Of a DNA stretch of 64,000 nucleotides, positions 42,845 through 51,492 are shown one piece after another. The notes under the pieces are model-generated. The model saw only the letters and a list, made by a program, of their open reading frames with translations. It had not been told where the DNA came from and ran no database searches. Source of the DNA: JACDAE01 sp963717195 (GTDB lineage: Bacteria > Chloroflexota > Ktedonobacteria > Ktedonobacterales > Ktedonobacteraceae); the NCBI GenBank assembly GCA_963717195.1, contig CAVQVR010000009.1, positions 248,001 to 312,000 of the forward strand, in the 5' to 3' direction. A program made the translations under genes and the position numbers. The stretch's first letter is position 1, and each line of letters starts with the position of its first letter.

Positions 42845-42921
42845 CAGCCCCTTGTGGGTGCCCATGTGCCGATGAGCAATGTTTCCAGGGTACCGGGCGC
42901 ACGCAAGGTGACGCCCCTACC
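42845..42921. repeat. Dispersed repeat (copy of the 62890-62989 element)
   Basis: GATGAGCAATGTTTCC and, at the right, CGCACGCAAGGTGACGCCCC plus TACC match the loop and right arm of the 62.9-kb palindrome. The left arm is degenerate (GGGTGCCCATGTGCC). It separates the E1-like gene from cysO. Confidence 0.75.
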
Positions 42922-42940
42922 TATGGTCCCATCGTTTTCA

Positions 42941-44131
42941 CTAGCTGGCGGGAACTGCGCAGACCTCGGCGTATGTCGGCAGATCTTCCGGGTGAGCATG
43001 TTCACCGCAGGCCGAGCAGTTGGGATCGCGATAGAGGCGCAGTTCATTAAACTCGCCAGCCAGTGCGTCGTATGTCAACAGGCGACCCACCAGCGGATCC
43101 CCCAGTCCGAGCAGAAGCTTGATGGTCTCGGTTGCTTGTAGTAGGCCGATGATGCCGGGTAATACACCAAGGACGCCAGCTTCTGCACAGCTAGGTGCAA
43201 GTGCAGGCGGAGGCGGCTCCGGATAGAGGCAGCGATAGCATGGGCCATCATAAGGCTTAAAGATCGTTAGCTGACCCTCGAAGCGGAAGACGCTGCCGTG
43301 TACTACCGGCTTATTTGCCAGGATTGCGGCATCATTGAGTAGATAGCGCGTTGGGAAGTTGTCGGTACCATCGACGATCACGTCGTACTCGGCGATGATG
43401 CGATGGACATTTTCTTCGTCCAGGCGCTCGATATAGGGAATGACGTTCACATCAGGATTCAGGGCGGTGAGTGTTTTGCGTGCCGACTCGGCTTTGTACT
43501 GACCGATGCGCTCAGTATTATGCAAAATCTGGCGTTGCAGGTTGCTATCGTCAACCACGTCGGCATCGATTATACCAAGTGTACCGACGCCAGCTGCTGC
43601 GAGATAATAGGCTGCTGGAGAACCCAGGCCACCGGCACCGATTAGTAGGACGCGCGAGTCGAGCAGTTTAAACTGACCTTGCTCGCCTACTTCCGGAATA
43701 AGAGTGTGACGGCTGTAGCGTTTCGCCTGGGCTTCGCTCATGGTGCGCGGCTGGATAAAATTATAGCCACTGGCCTTCCATTGGCCGAAGCCACCAGCCA
43801 TCGAGATGACATCCTGATAGCCCATCTGCTGCAAGGTATTGGCAGCCATGAGTGAGCGCACACCACCAGCACAATACAACACGACTTTTTTTGATTTGTC
43901 GGGTACGGCCTCTTCTATTTGCAGTTCGAGATAGCCACGCGGAACATGGACAGCGCCGGGAATATAGCCCTCGCTCCACTCATTCTTTTCGCGTACATCG
44001 ACCAGAACGAAATCCTGTTCCTCGTGACTGCTTTTCGGTTTCTGCTCCAGCTCGTTATGTACCTGGTTTGTCGACCATTCAGGTACCTGTTTGCGTGCTC
44101 TGCGCAAAATTTCACGGGATGCTTCACCCAT
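42941..44131 (-). CDS. Rhodanese-ThiF/MoeB fusion: sulfur-carrier activating enzyme
   Basis: A 396-residue E1-like enzyme that should adenylate the carrier C-terminus and load sulfur on it. Residues 20-127 are a rhodanese domain with active-site C87 (LYCAGGVRS). Residues 135-396 are the ThiF/MoeB domain: GAGGLGS (165-171), DADVVDDSNLQRQ, DGTDNFPTRYL, and the zinc pairs C298/C301 and C372/C375. In mycobacterial MoeZ the rhodanese is at the C-terminus; here the order is reversed. The ATG at 44131 follows GAGGTGATC. It heads the cysteine biosynthesis cluster. Confidence 0.92.
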   Translation of the reverse strand: MGEASREILRRARKQVPEWSTNQVHNELEQKPKSSHEEQDFVLVDVREKNEWSEGYIPGAVHVPRGYLELQIEEAVPDKSKKVVLYCAGGVRSLMAANTLQQMGYQDVISMAGGFGQWKASGYNFIQPRTMSEAQAKRYSRHTLIPEVGEQGQFKLLDSRVLLIGAGGLGSPAAYYLAAAGVGTLGIIDADVVDDSNLQRQILHNTERIGQYKAESARKTLTALNPDVNVIPYIERLDEENVHRIIAEYDVIVDGTDNFPTRYLLNDAAILANKPVVHGSVFRFEGQLTIFKPYDGPCYRCLYPEPPPPALAPSCAEAGVLGVLPGIIGLLQATETIKLLLGLGDPLVGRLLTYDALAGEFNELRLYRDPNCSACGEHAHPEDLPTYAEVCAVPAS

Positions 44132-44466
44132 GTTTGATCACCTCGGTTGTTGATTAAGTAAATCAATTTAGTTTCTAAGAGAACTAACAAAAGCTTACCA
44201 TCTCCATTTTTTGCTTGTCAAGGAATTTCTGATGAGCTTTGGGGTGTCTCTATAAAGATATTTATAGTTGTTAACATCCATATGGTAGAAATTTATTCCA
44301 TCTTAGTTCTTGCAAAATGCTCCTTATGAATAACGCTCTTCCAGGCGGTACTACGGTGGTGGTAGGAGAAGCATTAAGCTCTTTGCTTACTGATATTTAA
44401 GGTAGGGGCCAGATTTCTCGCATCCAGGTAAATCATCGCAATATGATTCACCTGGGTGCGATAATG
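44132..44466. other. 335-bp intergenic region with ohr terminator
   Basis: No gene. It contains the probable promoter of the E1-like gene on the left side and, immediately after the ohr stop codon, a long stem-loop: 44419-44436 pairs with 44443-44460 over 18 bases with two G-T-type mismatches. A GGTAGGGGCC repeat fragment lies at 44401-44410. Confidence 0.6.
44419..44460 (-). terminator. Stem-loop downstream of ohr
   Basis: CGCATCCAGGTAAATCAT and ATGATTCACCTGGGTGCG form an 18-bp imperfect stem with a 6-base loop, 7 bases after the ohr stop codon. It probably ends the leftward transcript, although the U-tract is poor. Confidence 0.55.
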
Positions 44467-44898
44467 CTACAATGTCAGTGCATGTTCCTCAAAAGTGAGT
44501 GTCACGGGTATATTGCCACGCGTGGCGTTGGAATAGGGGCAGACCTCGTGGGCTAGTTTGAGAAGCTTTTCGCCTGTGGTTGGATCTACACCGGGTATGG
44601 AGACGCGCAATTCGACTTCAAGCCCAAATCCGCCCTGTCCGTTGGGTCCAATGCCCACTTTGGAGGTGATGGTAGACTGACTTGCATCGACCTGTTCACG
44701 TTGTGCGACGCGCATGAGAGCCGACTGGAAACAGGCCGCATACCCAACGGCAAAGAGTTGCTCGGGATTAGTACCCTCACCTGACCCACCCATCTCTTTT
44801 GGCGGACTTAACTTCACGACCAGATTGCCATCTGAAGAGCGAGCCTCTCCCTGTCGTCCGCCATGAACTGTTGCTTCAGCTGTATAAAGAACCTTCAT
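44467..44898 (-). CDS. ohr: Organic hydroperoxide resistance protein
   Basis: A 143-residue OsmC-superfamily thiol peroxidase that reduces organic hydroperoxides. The two redox cysteines are C56 (VGYAACFQS) and C120 (HEVCPYSNATRGN), both in the positions typical for Ohr rather than OsmC. The ATG at 44898 follows an A/G-rich site (AGAAAGAG). It is divergent from ohrR with a large palindrome between, the standard arrangement for peroxide-inducible control. Confidence 0.95.
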   Translation of the reverse strand: MKVLYTAEATVHGGRQGEARSSDGNLVVKLSPPKEMGGSGEGTNPEQLFAVGYAACFQSALMRVAQREQVDASQSTITSKVGIGPNGQGGFGLEVELRVSIPGVDPTTGEKLLKLAHEVCPYSNATRGNIPVTLTFEEHALTL

Positions 44899-44925
44899 AT
44901 GTTTTTCTCTTTCTTTTCAGGAAAA

Positions 44926-44953
44926 TACAGGTTTATTACAGATAAAACCTGTA
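44926..44953. promoter_or_regulatory. Small inverted repeat before ohr
   Basis: TACAGGTTT (44926-44934) and AAACCTGTA (44945-44953) are perfect 9-bp arms, 28 bases before the ohr start codon. It is possibly a second regulator site or a leader hairpin of the ohr transcript. Confidence 0.45.
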
Positions 44954-44983
44954 ATATGTGGTCTTCTTAATTCGAGAAGGCAC

Positions 44984-45035
44984 ATAACATTGATAGAAAT
45001 TAAATTTTGCAAAATTTAATTTCTATCAATGTTAT
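44984..45035. promoter_or_regulatory. 52-bp perfect palindromic operator between ohr and ohrR
   Basis: ATAACATTGATAGAAATTAA, then ATTTTGC, and the exact reverse complement form an uninterrupted 52-base palindrome. It lies between the divergent ohr and ohrR genes and contains AT-rich ATTTAAT/ATTAAAT half-sites like those bound by OhrR-type MarR repressors. The most likely role is an OhrR operator controlling both genes. Confidence 0.75.
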
Positions 45036-45094
45036 AACAGAGTATTGAGATAATTGTCAAGAGGAAATTCGCCATTTTCTTGCCCTTTATTTTC

Positions 45095-45123
45095 TTGACT
45101 TCTATTTAATTGCGTGCTATAAA
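45095..45123 (+). promoter_or_regulatory. ohrR promoter
   Basis: TTGACT (45095-45100), 17 bases, TATAAA (45118-45123) with TG one base before the -10 (extended -10). It is 39 bases upstream of the ohrR ATG, which follows GAGAGGTAAG. Confidence 0.75.
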
Positions 45124-45161
45124 ATTGTATTCGAGATAATAATAGCGGAGAGGTAAGCGCC

Positions 45162-45659
45162 ATGTCAATTTCGCCAAAACAGGAAAACGAGTCGAATAGT
45201 ATAAGTGAGAAGAGTATAGAGAAGGGGGCAAATGGAAAAATTGATGATATGTTGTGTTTCGCGCTTTATGCGGCTTCACGTGCGGCGATGGATGTGTATC
45301 GGCCCCTCCTTGAGGAACTGGGGCTTACGTATCCGCAATACCTGGTGATGTTGGTGTTATGGGAGCATAAAGTATGTTCTGTGAAAGAGATTGGGCGTAT
45401 TCTGCACCTTGATTCTGGGACGTTGTCGCCACTGCTAAAGCGATTGGAGGGTGCGGGTTTTATCAAGAGGCAGCGACGTATGAAGGATGAGCGTATCGTA
45501 GATATCTCTCTTACCGATGAGGGGCATGTCTTGCGGGAGCGTGCGGCGGATGTACCTGTAAAGGTTGGTTGTAGATATGGTATTGAGTTCGATGAATATG
45601 CAGAGTTGTTGGAGAGGCTTAAGAAATTGACCGGGCGCATCTCTTCCATACCGGGGTAG
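45162..45659 (+). CDS. ohrR: MarR-family organic peroxide sensor
   Basis: A 165-residue winged-helix repressor. The sensing cysteine is C32 in MLCFALYAASRA, followed by YRPLLEELGLTYPQYLVMLVLWE, and DSGTLSPLLKRLEGAGFIKRQR forms the recognition helix and wing. The N-terminal 25 residues are longer and more polar than in Bacillus OhrR. Oxidation of the Cys by organic peroxide should release it from the palindrome at 44984-45035 and derepress ohr. Confidence 0.94.
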   Translation: MSISPKQENESNSISEKSIEKGANGKIDDMLCFALYAASRAAMDVYRPLLEELGLTYPQYLVMLVLWEHKVCSVKEIGRILHLDSGTLSPLLKRLEGAGFIKRQRRMKDERIVDISLTDEGHVLRERAADVPVKVGCRYGIEFDEYAELLERLKKLTGRISSIPG

Positions 45660-45751
45660 TGCTCTATCCTGGTGTGGAAGAGACGGGTCTACATTCTCAT
45701 GAAACTGTTATCCATCCAAAGCAAAGGAATGACATAATTGCCTCTTCTGAT

Positions 45752-48509
45752 TTACGCCGTCTGTGTACTATTGTTTCCTTCCAGCACGATCCGAATCTCA
45801 TTTGTAGACGACGGCAGATGATCGGCCCCGAAGGGGAGGTGGATCTCAACGCCAGCGACTCCTGGTTGTGTGTTGAGGTAGGCGAGGGCAGCGGCGGAGG
45901 TGGAACCCTTGATGTATTGAGGCCAGCTATTAATCTGTTGAGGCGACAGGTTGTAGATCCAGGAACCGTGGACGGGTACGCTGAGATAGATGATGCCGTT
46001 TTTATTTACATCGACAATTGAGATAGGATCGACCACCGGTGTGCTTTGTATCTGGTAGGCACTGCCCAGCGTGTGCGAGACCTGGCGCGTCAGGAGTTGA
46101 ATAGCGGTGCTACCGGCAAGTGTACTATTGTAGCTGGTGAGTGTACCTGCGACGGTGACAGTGACCTGTACCTGGTTCGTCTGGGTGTCGATAGCGTTGT
46201 CGGAACTGGTGTGAATGGTATAGATAGGTGTTCCAATACTGATCTCGTCACTGGTAAGGCTTTTTCTGGAGTTGTTGGTTGAGCTGGTGCTCCAGGTTGG
46301 GAGTGAGAGCGTTCTGAATAGCATCTAGATCGGCCTGTGCCACGGTATGCACGGTCTGCGGATCGACGCCACCGGAGAAGGGAGCGTTATTTTTGACCGT
46401 GATGCCGTCGCCGCAACAGGGTCCATTGAGGGTGTAGGCGGCGATATTGCTTGCTGAGCCTGCTGTGACTGCGATGACGGTAACGTTGATGGTGTTGTTT
46501 TGCGTGCGAGGCGGAATCTGCGCGTCCTGAACAGTCTGGAATTGGAGCCCATTGGCGGTAGTCAGTGTCGTCTGTGCGGCGACCAGGACCGGGCTGTTGG
46601 TGTTATTGATTAACTCGACGGTGCCGCGTGCCTGGAGGCCGGGAATGATTTTTGTGCCAGTGGTCTGCACGGTACGCTTTGCTGAGATGTTGCCTTTCAG
46701 TTGATGGGCAGGGATAGTATGAGCGTCCAGATCGGGGGCTTTGATCTGAGGCGATGCAGTCAGGACATATTTGTCCTGCATGGTCTTGCTCTGCGCTGTT
46801 ATCAGGATAGTGGCGACCGGCGCTGTTCCTAAGATGGGGAAGCCAGGGGGGAAGACGCTGATGCCGAGTATGCGCGGCATGAGGAGCAGGATAAGGAGGA
46901 TGATAGGGACAACTATACCCACGAATAAGGCAATGTGAGTGCGTTTGTGCGCCTGCTTGATGGGCTCTTCAGTGGTGCGCGTGCGATGCCTTGCATTGTC
47001 GATGGTGCGCGTGCCGTTGGGAGAAGGAGGAGGGCTTATAAATCGCGCCCCTACATCATTATGCGCTCCTACATCATTACGCGCCCCTACATCATTACGC
47101 GCCTCCAGGTTGTTGCGCGTTTCTATGTCATGTGATCCCATGACGTTATCGCGGATAGTTGCTGCGCGTGCGTTAATATCACGGTTATCAGGGTCAAGAT
47201 CGCGCGTGGCGAGGGACGATGGGTTTATAAATCGCGCTTCTATATCATTATGCGCTCCTATATTATTGTCATGGGTGGGTGCATCAATGTAGCGAAGAGA
47301 GACGTTGGGTGGGTTGTTGCCGCGTGTTTGTGTATCAGCATTATTGATAGCTGCATCTCGTGTTTGTGCATTACGTGCTTCTAGATTCCGTGTGCCGGGA
47401 TTTCTTCCCTTTGCGTTACGTACGCCTGCATTGAGATCACGTGTCCCTGCATTACGCGGCCTTGCGTCGGCTGGAAGACGCGGAGCAAGCTTTGTGGATG
47501 GGTGTGCTGGTGGTGGTAGGGGGTGTAATGCTCGGCTGCCCAGGCGACGTGGGATGACAATGGGAACTGGTTCATCACGCTGTGATGCGTTGCGAGATGG
47601 AGTATTCTCAGGATTGGGTAGCTCTTGCTGAGGTTCGTCATCAGGGACTGTTTCAATGGGACCATTGACGGCGGCGCGGAAGGCGTGGCGCAATTCAGCG
47701 ACGGTTTTGTAACGCGCATCCTGGTGCTTGGCCATCGCGGTACCGATTACCTCGTCGAGTTCGGGGGGTATAGAGGAATCGAAGGTACCGGGTAGGGGAA
47801 TAGGAGCGTTCAGGTGCATCTGGATGACGCGGATGTCGTCTGGGTCGTTGTAAGGGAGTTCGCCGGTGAGCAACTGGTAGAGTAGAACGCCGAGGGCGTA
47901 GATATCCGTTTGTGGGGTGACGATGCCACGTGTCTGTTCCGGGGCCATGTAATGTGGTGTGCCGGGAACCTGGTCGAGCGGGATTGGTTTGCCGACCTGC
48001 TCTGATTCGCCCTGACGTAACGTGCGCACGAGGCCAAAGTCGGCCAGATAGATATAAGGCGGCCCACTGCGTCGCATTTCGAGTAGCACGTTGGAAGATT
48101 TGATGTCGCGGTGAATTAACCCCTCGTCGTGAGCGTATTCTACGGCATCGAGCAATTGTTGATAGATAGCGGCGACTTCACCCAATCCTGGTAGGCTACG
48201 GCGTAGATAACTGGTCAGGGTGCCACCGTCGATAAAAGGCATCACCAGATAGAGAATCCCTTGCTCATCGCCAAATTCGATCAGGGGGAGGATATGAGGG
48301 TGATGCAGGCGGGCAACAGTGCGAGCCTCACGTGCGAAACGGCGACGCATGTCGCGGTCTTCGGCGTAATTGCCTAGAATGACTTTGATTGCGACGCGGC
48401 GATCAAAGGCCGTGCGCTGACGACCTTCGTAGACAGCTCCCATACCACCCACGCGGATACGACGGATGACATCATAGTTACCAAGCTGCTTGCCTTCCAG
48501 AGACAGCAT
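45752..48509 (-). CDS. Transmembrane Ser/Thr protein kinase with repeat-rich linker (frame lesion)
   Basis: Starts at the ATG 48509. Residues 1-270 are a PknB-type kinase: RVGGMGAVYEG, K42, HRDIKSSN (133-140), DFG (157-159) and APE (189-191). A linker (about 290-520) holds degenerate R-N-x-x-x-R repeats, including NDVGAR units encoded by a dispersed DNA repeat. One membrane helix (about 526-548) precedes an ectodomain with the CysCys (698-699) and FSGG motifs shared with 15556-16878 and 48665-51172. The frame breaks at a run of five A (46261-46265 on the plus strand): one frame stops at 46248 while the homologous sequence continues in the next frame to 45752. Removing one base gives 919 codons. 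Confidence 0.88.
47032..47109. repeat. Dispersed repeat inside the kinase linker
   Basis: GGGCTTATAAATCGCGCCCC plus TACAT at 47032-47056 exactly matches the reverse complement of the intergenic repeat at 60355-60380. It is followed by three 18-bp tandem units (47056, 47074, 47092), each encoding N-D-V-G-A-R/H. A second, more diverged copy lies at 47221-47268. Confidence 0.8.
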
Positions 48510-48664
48510 GCGTTTTTTTATCCTTTCCTTCTCGTCAGCTAGTGCGGCTTTGCGTGCATCCCACCAGAGCGATAAAAATATGATTATGTATTATAACGAA
48601 TGAATTTAAACATGGTAAACATGGCGCTGAAGTACCAGGTATGACCCACTTGAGGGTACTGAAA

Positions 48665-51172
48665 TTAGCTTCCTCCGCCAGATAGTGGTGCTGAGCCGCC
48701 TTTTCCGTTGGCACCGGGTGTTCCGCTTCGGATGGTTGGGCCTGTTACTGTTGGCGGACCGACGGTAGGCGGTGGAGTGCCTCCACCGCTTAGACCGGCT
48801 ACCGGCTGAGTGACAATCGAGATCTGATTGTAGTTAGCAGGTAGCGTGCTACCGCCGTTAACGTTGATAGTGGCGTTGCTAATGCCCGGTGTGCTTTTGA
48901 GGATGCGCTGAGCCTCTGCGACGGTCTTGCCAGCCAGCGCCTTTGCCAGTTGTAGCTTCTGGGCGTCGCTAAATTGGTATGCCCAGACGCCTTTGCCGCC
49001 GAAGAAGAGTGAAAGGGTATTCTTCGTCTCAGTCTGGCTGGTGAGGCTGGCCTGAATGTTGTTAACCAGCACATAGCCAGGGCCGAGAGTGCTGCTCGCC
49101 TTTTGTGATAACAGACCCTTGACGATATTCTGGGCACCCTGGTTGTCATAAGCGGTAGCCGTACATTTTATCGCGTAGCTCACATTGGCGCTGTTCACGT
49201 TCGTGCCACTGTCACCAATCGGTTCGTCTGCTTGTAGAGTCGATTTACAGCGTGTTGAGCCGAGAAACTGCTCACCCGTGCGGAGTTGCTTGGTCAGGTC
49301 GTTGAGCGTGTCCTGTTTCGTAATGTTCATGATCGATTGCGAGATGGCGCTATTTACATCGGATTGTTGCAAGAAGGAATAATTGACCGCGTCCTGACCA
49401 CCTGTAAAGGCACTAAGATTGCGTGCAACGATGCCACTACCACTACCACAACATGTCAGATTGTTAATTGTTAGGGCACCGATATTGCCAACAGTTCCGG
49501 GAGGGTTAGCATGAGCAGACACGAAATTTGATCCAATTGTGGAGCCTACGAGAGGCGGTATATCCACGGCGGCATCAGTGATAATTTGCAAACCTCCACC
49601 CAGATTAAATGTTGTACCGGCATTTACCTGCTGATCAAAGGTCAAAGGATTATTAAATGTAATTCGTCCAGTTGCAGCAATAGCCGCGTGTTGTGCTTGT
49701 CCTGTCGCCTTCACTGGCGTTGCTGGGGATTGAGAGGCACCGGTAATGGTGCGGACGGCAACTTCGCGTGTGGTAGCGTTGGTCGTGTTGGCACCGACAA
49801 GGGTATAGGTATCCTGTACTGTCTGGCTATTGGGAGTGATGGTGATGGTGGCTGGAGATTGCGATCTTGAGAGAACGCTACTTGCGAGCTGACCAGGAAG
49901 GCTTTTTGGTTGTGCATAGGCCATAGTACCACAGGCAATGAGTGCTATTATCAGTACCCCAAGTCCTACGACAATCCAACTTCTAGAATTGGTTGGACCC
50001 CGCCCATTGCCACGACCATCACCGGGTGGTGTGCCGCGTGGTGGAATTCCACCAGGGCCGCCGGGACGTGGTGTAACGGTACTTTGACCTTTAGCTGCAC
50101 TGGCACGACCCTGGGATGCAGCGGCACGGGTTGGAGTTGCTGCTGCCGCACTGACGGCGGCACCTCCCGCCACAGCACCGACACCAGCAGCAGCGATTTT
50201 GCTGCTGGAGCGCTTTGGACGTGGTAATTGTGTTGTAGAGTCTGATTCTGGAGCGCTGCCAGGTGCTGCAGAATCAGGAGTGGACTCACGAGGTGTAAGT
50301 GGCAATGTTGCTTTGCTACTACGCCGTGGTCGCAATTCGATGATGGAACCACCATCAGCGGCGTCGGCGTTGTGCGAAGAGGGAATTGCCTGTGTTGGGC
50401 CAGAGAGATCCGCTGGTTCTGGTGTGCGTGCTGGTGTTACGGGAAGTGGGGCCAGGGCATCAGCATCATCCGCAAAATCGTGCGGTATGTGTGGTGGGTC
50501 AGACAATGGGTCAGTGCTGGCAGGATTAGCAGGACCGCCATCATGAGCGTGCGAGTTGATAGCGGAATCCGCTGCTATGGCAACGCCACCTCCAAGAGCT
50601 GCGCCGGCCACAAATGGCAGACCTGATCCGTTCCGCCGAGGTTTATTCTCATCACTATCATATTGTGTTGAACGTCCATGAGCAGGTGTATCAAGTTCCT
50701 GAGTTGCAGGCAATAGTGGTTCGGTCGGTAGACGCCTCACGTTAGATGCAGCGGGTGCGCTATCGGCTTTCGGCCGGGGCGAACCAAAGAGCCAACCTTT
50801 TTTTGATGCGCTCTCTACCTGTGTTTCATCGCGCAGAGCCTTCGCATAATTCTCCAATGACGAATAGACGAGGAAGCGACGTTGGCGTGCGAACTCCGCA
50901 GGTCCAGGTCCACCTGACGCGATAAAGACGATCTGAGTCTGCAACTTGCGGCGCATTGTTTTGAGATCATCAAAATCACCTGGGCGCTGAAACGCTTTAT
51001 TCTGATCTGAGGGTAACACAACAGCGACCTGTTTGCGGCCAAGTTTTTCCTGTGTTAGAATGGCAGCCAGCACACTTTTTCTATCATCATTAGGAGATAC
51101 ATAGATGACCCCGATCGCATCGCTACGAGGATCATTTGTTCCCAGCACATCGGTGCCTTTCCCTTGTTTCAT
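48665..51172 (-). CDS. Large single-pass protein: alpha/beta N-domain plus baseplate-J-like ectodomain
   Basis: An 835-residue protein from the ATG at 51172 (GGAGAGG upstream). Residues 17-115 form an alternating strand/helix domain (AIGVIYVSPNDDRKSVLAAIL, QVAVVLPSDQ, TQIVFIASGGPG, RRFLVYSSLENYAKAL). A similar domain precedes baseplate-J-like proteins in Patescibacteria and Chloroflexota as I recall them. A long Pro/Ala/Ser-rich region leads to one membrane helix (398-420). The ectodomain (421-800) starts with ATITITPNSQTV, has CysCys (574-575), FTGGQD (589-594) and a C-terminal PGISNATINVNGG, then a Gly-rich tail. It is adjacent to the kinase that shares this ectodomain, so the two may act together. 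Confidence 0.75.
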   Translation of the reverse strand: MKQGKGTDVLGTNDPRSDAIGVIYVSPNDDRKSVLAAILTQEKLGRKQVAVVLPSDQNKAFQRPGDFDDLKTMRRKLQTQIVFIASGGPGPAEFARQRRFLVYSSLENYAKALRDETQVESASKKGWLFGSPRPKADSAPAASNVRRLPTEPLLPATQELDTPAHGRSTQYDSDENKPRRNGSGLPFVAGAALGGGVAIAADSAINSHAHDGGPANPASTDPLSDPPHIPHDFADDADALAPLPVTPARTPEPADLSGPTQAIPSSHNADAADGGSIIELRPRRSSKATLPLTPRESTPDSAAPGSAPESDSTTQLPRPKRSSSKIAAAGVGAVAGGAAVSAAAATPTRAAASQGRASAAKGQSTVTPRPGGPGGIPPRGTPPGDGRGNGRGPTNSRSWIVVGLGVLIIALIACGTMAYAQPKSLPGQLASSVLSRSQSPATITITPNSQTVQDTYTLVGANTTNATTREVAVRTITGASQSPATPVKATGQAQHAAIAATGRITFNNPLTFDQQVNAGTTFNLGGGLQIITDAAVDIPPLVGSTIGSNFVSAHANPPGTVGNIGALTINNLTCCGSGSGIVARNLSAFTGGQDAVNYSFLQQSDVNSAISQSIMNITKQDTLNDLTKQLRTGEQFLGSTRCKSTLQADEPIGDSGTNVNSANVSYAIKCTATAYDNQGAQNIVKGLLSQKASSTLGPGYVLVNNIQASLTSQTETKNTLSLFFGGKGVWAYQFSDAQKLQLAKALAGKTVAEAQRILKSTPGISNATINVNGGSTLPANYNQISIVTQPVAGLSGGGTPPPTVGPPTVTGPTIRSGTPGANGKGGSAPLSGGGS

Positions 51173-51492
51173 CTGGGCCGTACCTCTCCTCCCTTAAATC
51201 TCTTGTTTCCGCTAATAGTGCCATTTTACACTATCCAGCCGAAACTTGGTAGGGGCTTTCGCAGGAAATTCCCTTCGATTGGTCAACATTCCACCCATTT
51301 CATTTCATTTATTAAGAATAAACGCTAACCCCGACATTTTATACACGTATTGTTCATCCTTATCGATGCAGAGGGGTTTATCCAGTTGGTATCTTCTTTC
51401 TCACTATTAGTCTACAGCATATGTGAGATTGAGATGATCTGCAACCTTTCAGAAATTTGGGGTGTACGGTCTGTTTTTTGTGAGCTTGAAGT
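51173..51492. other. 320-bp intergenic region
   Basis: No gene is seen between the large ectodomain protein start and the end of the second GGDEF/HD-GYP gene, both leftward. It should hold the promoter of the former. No strong hairpin was noticed. Confidence 0.4.
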
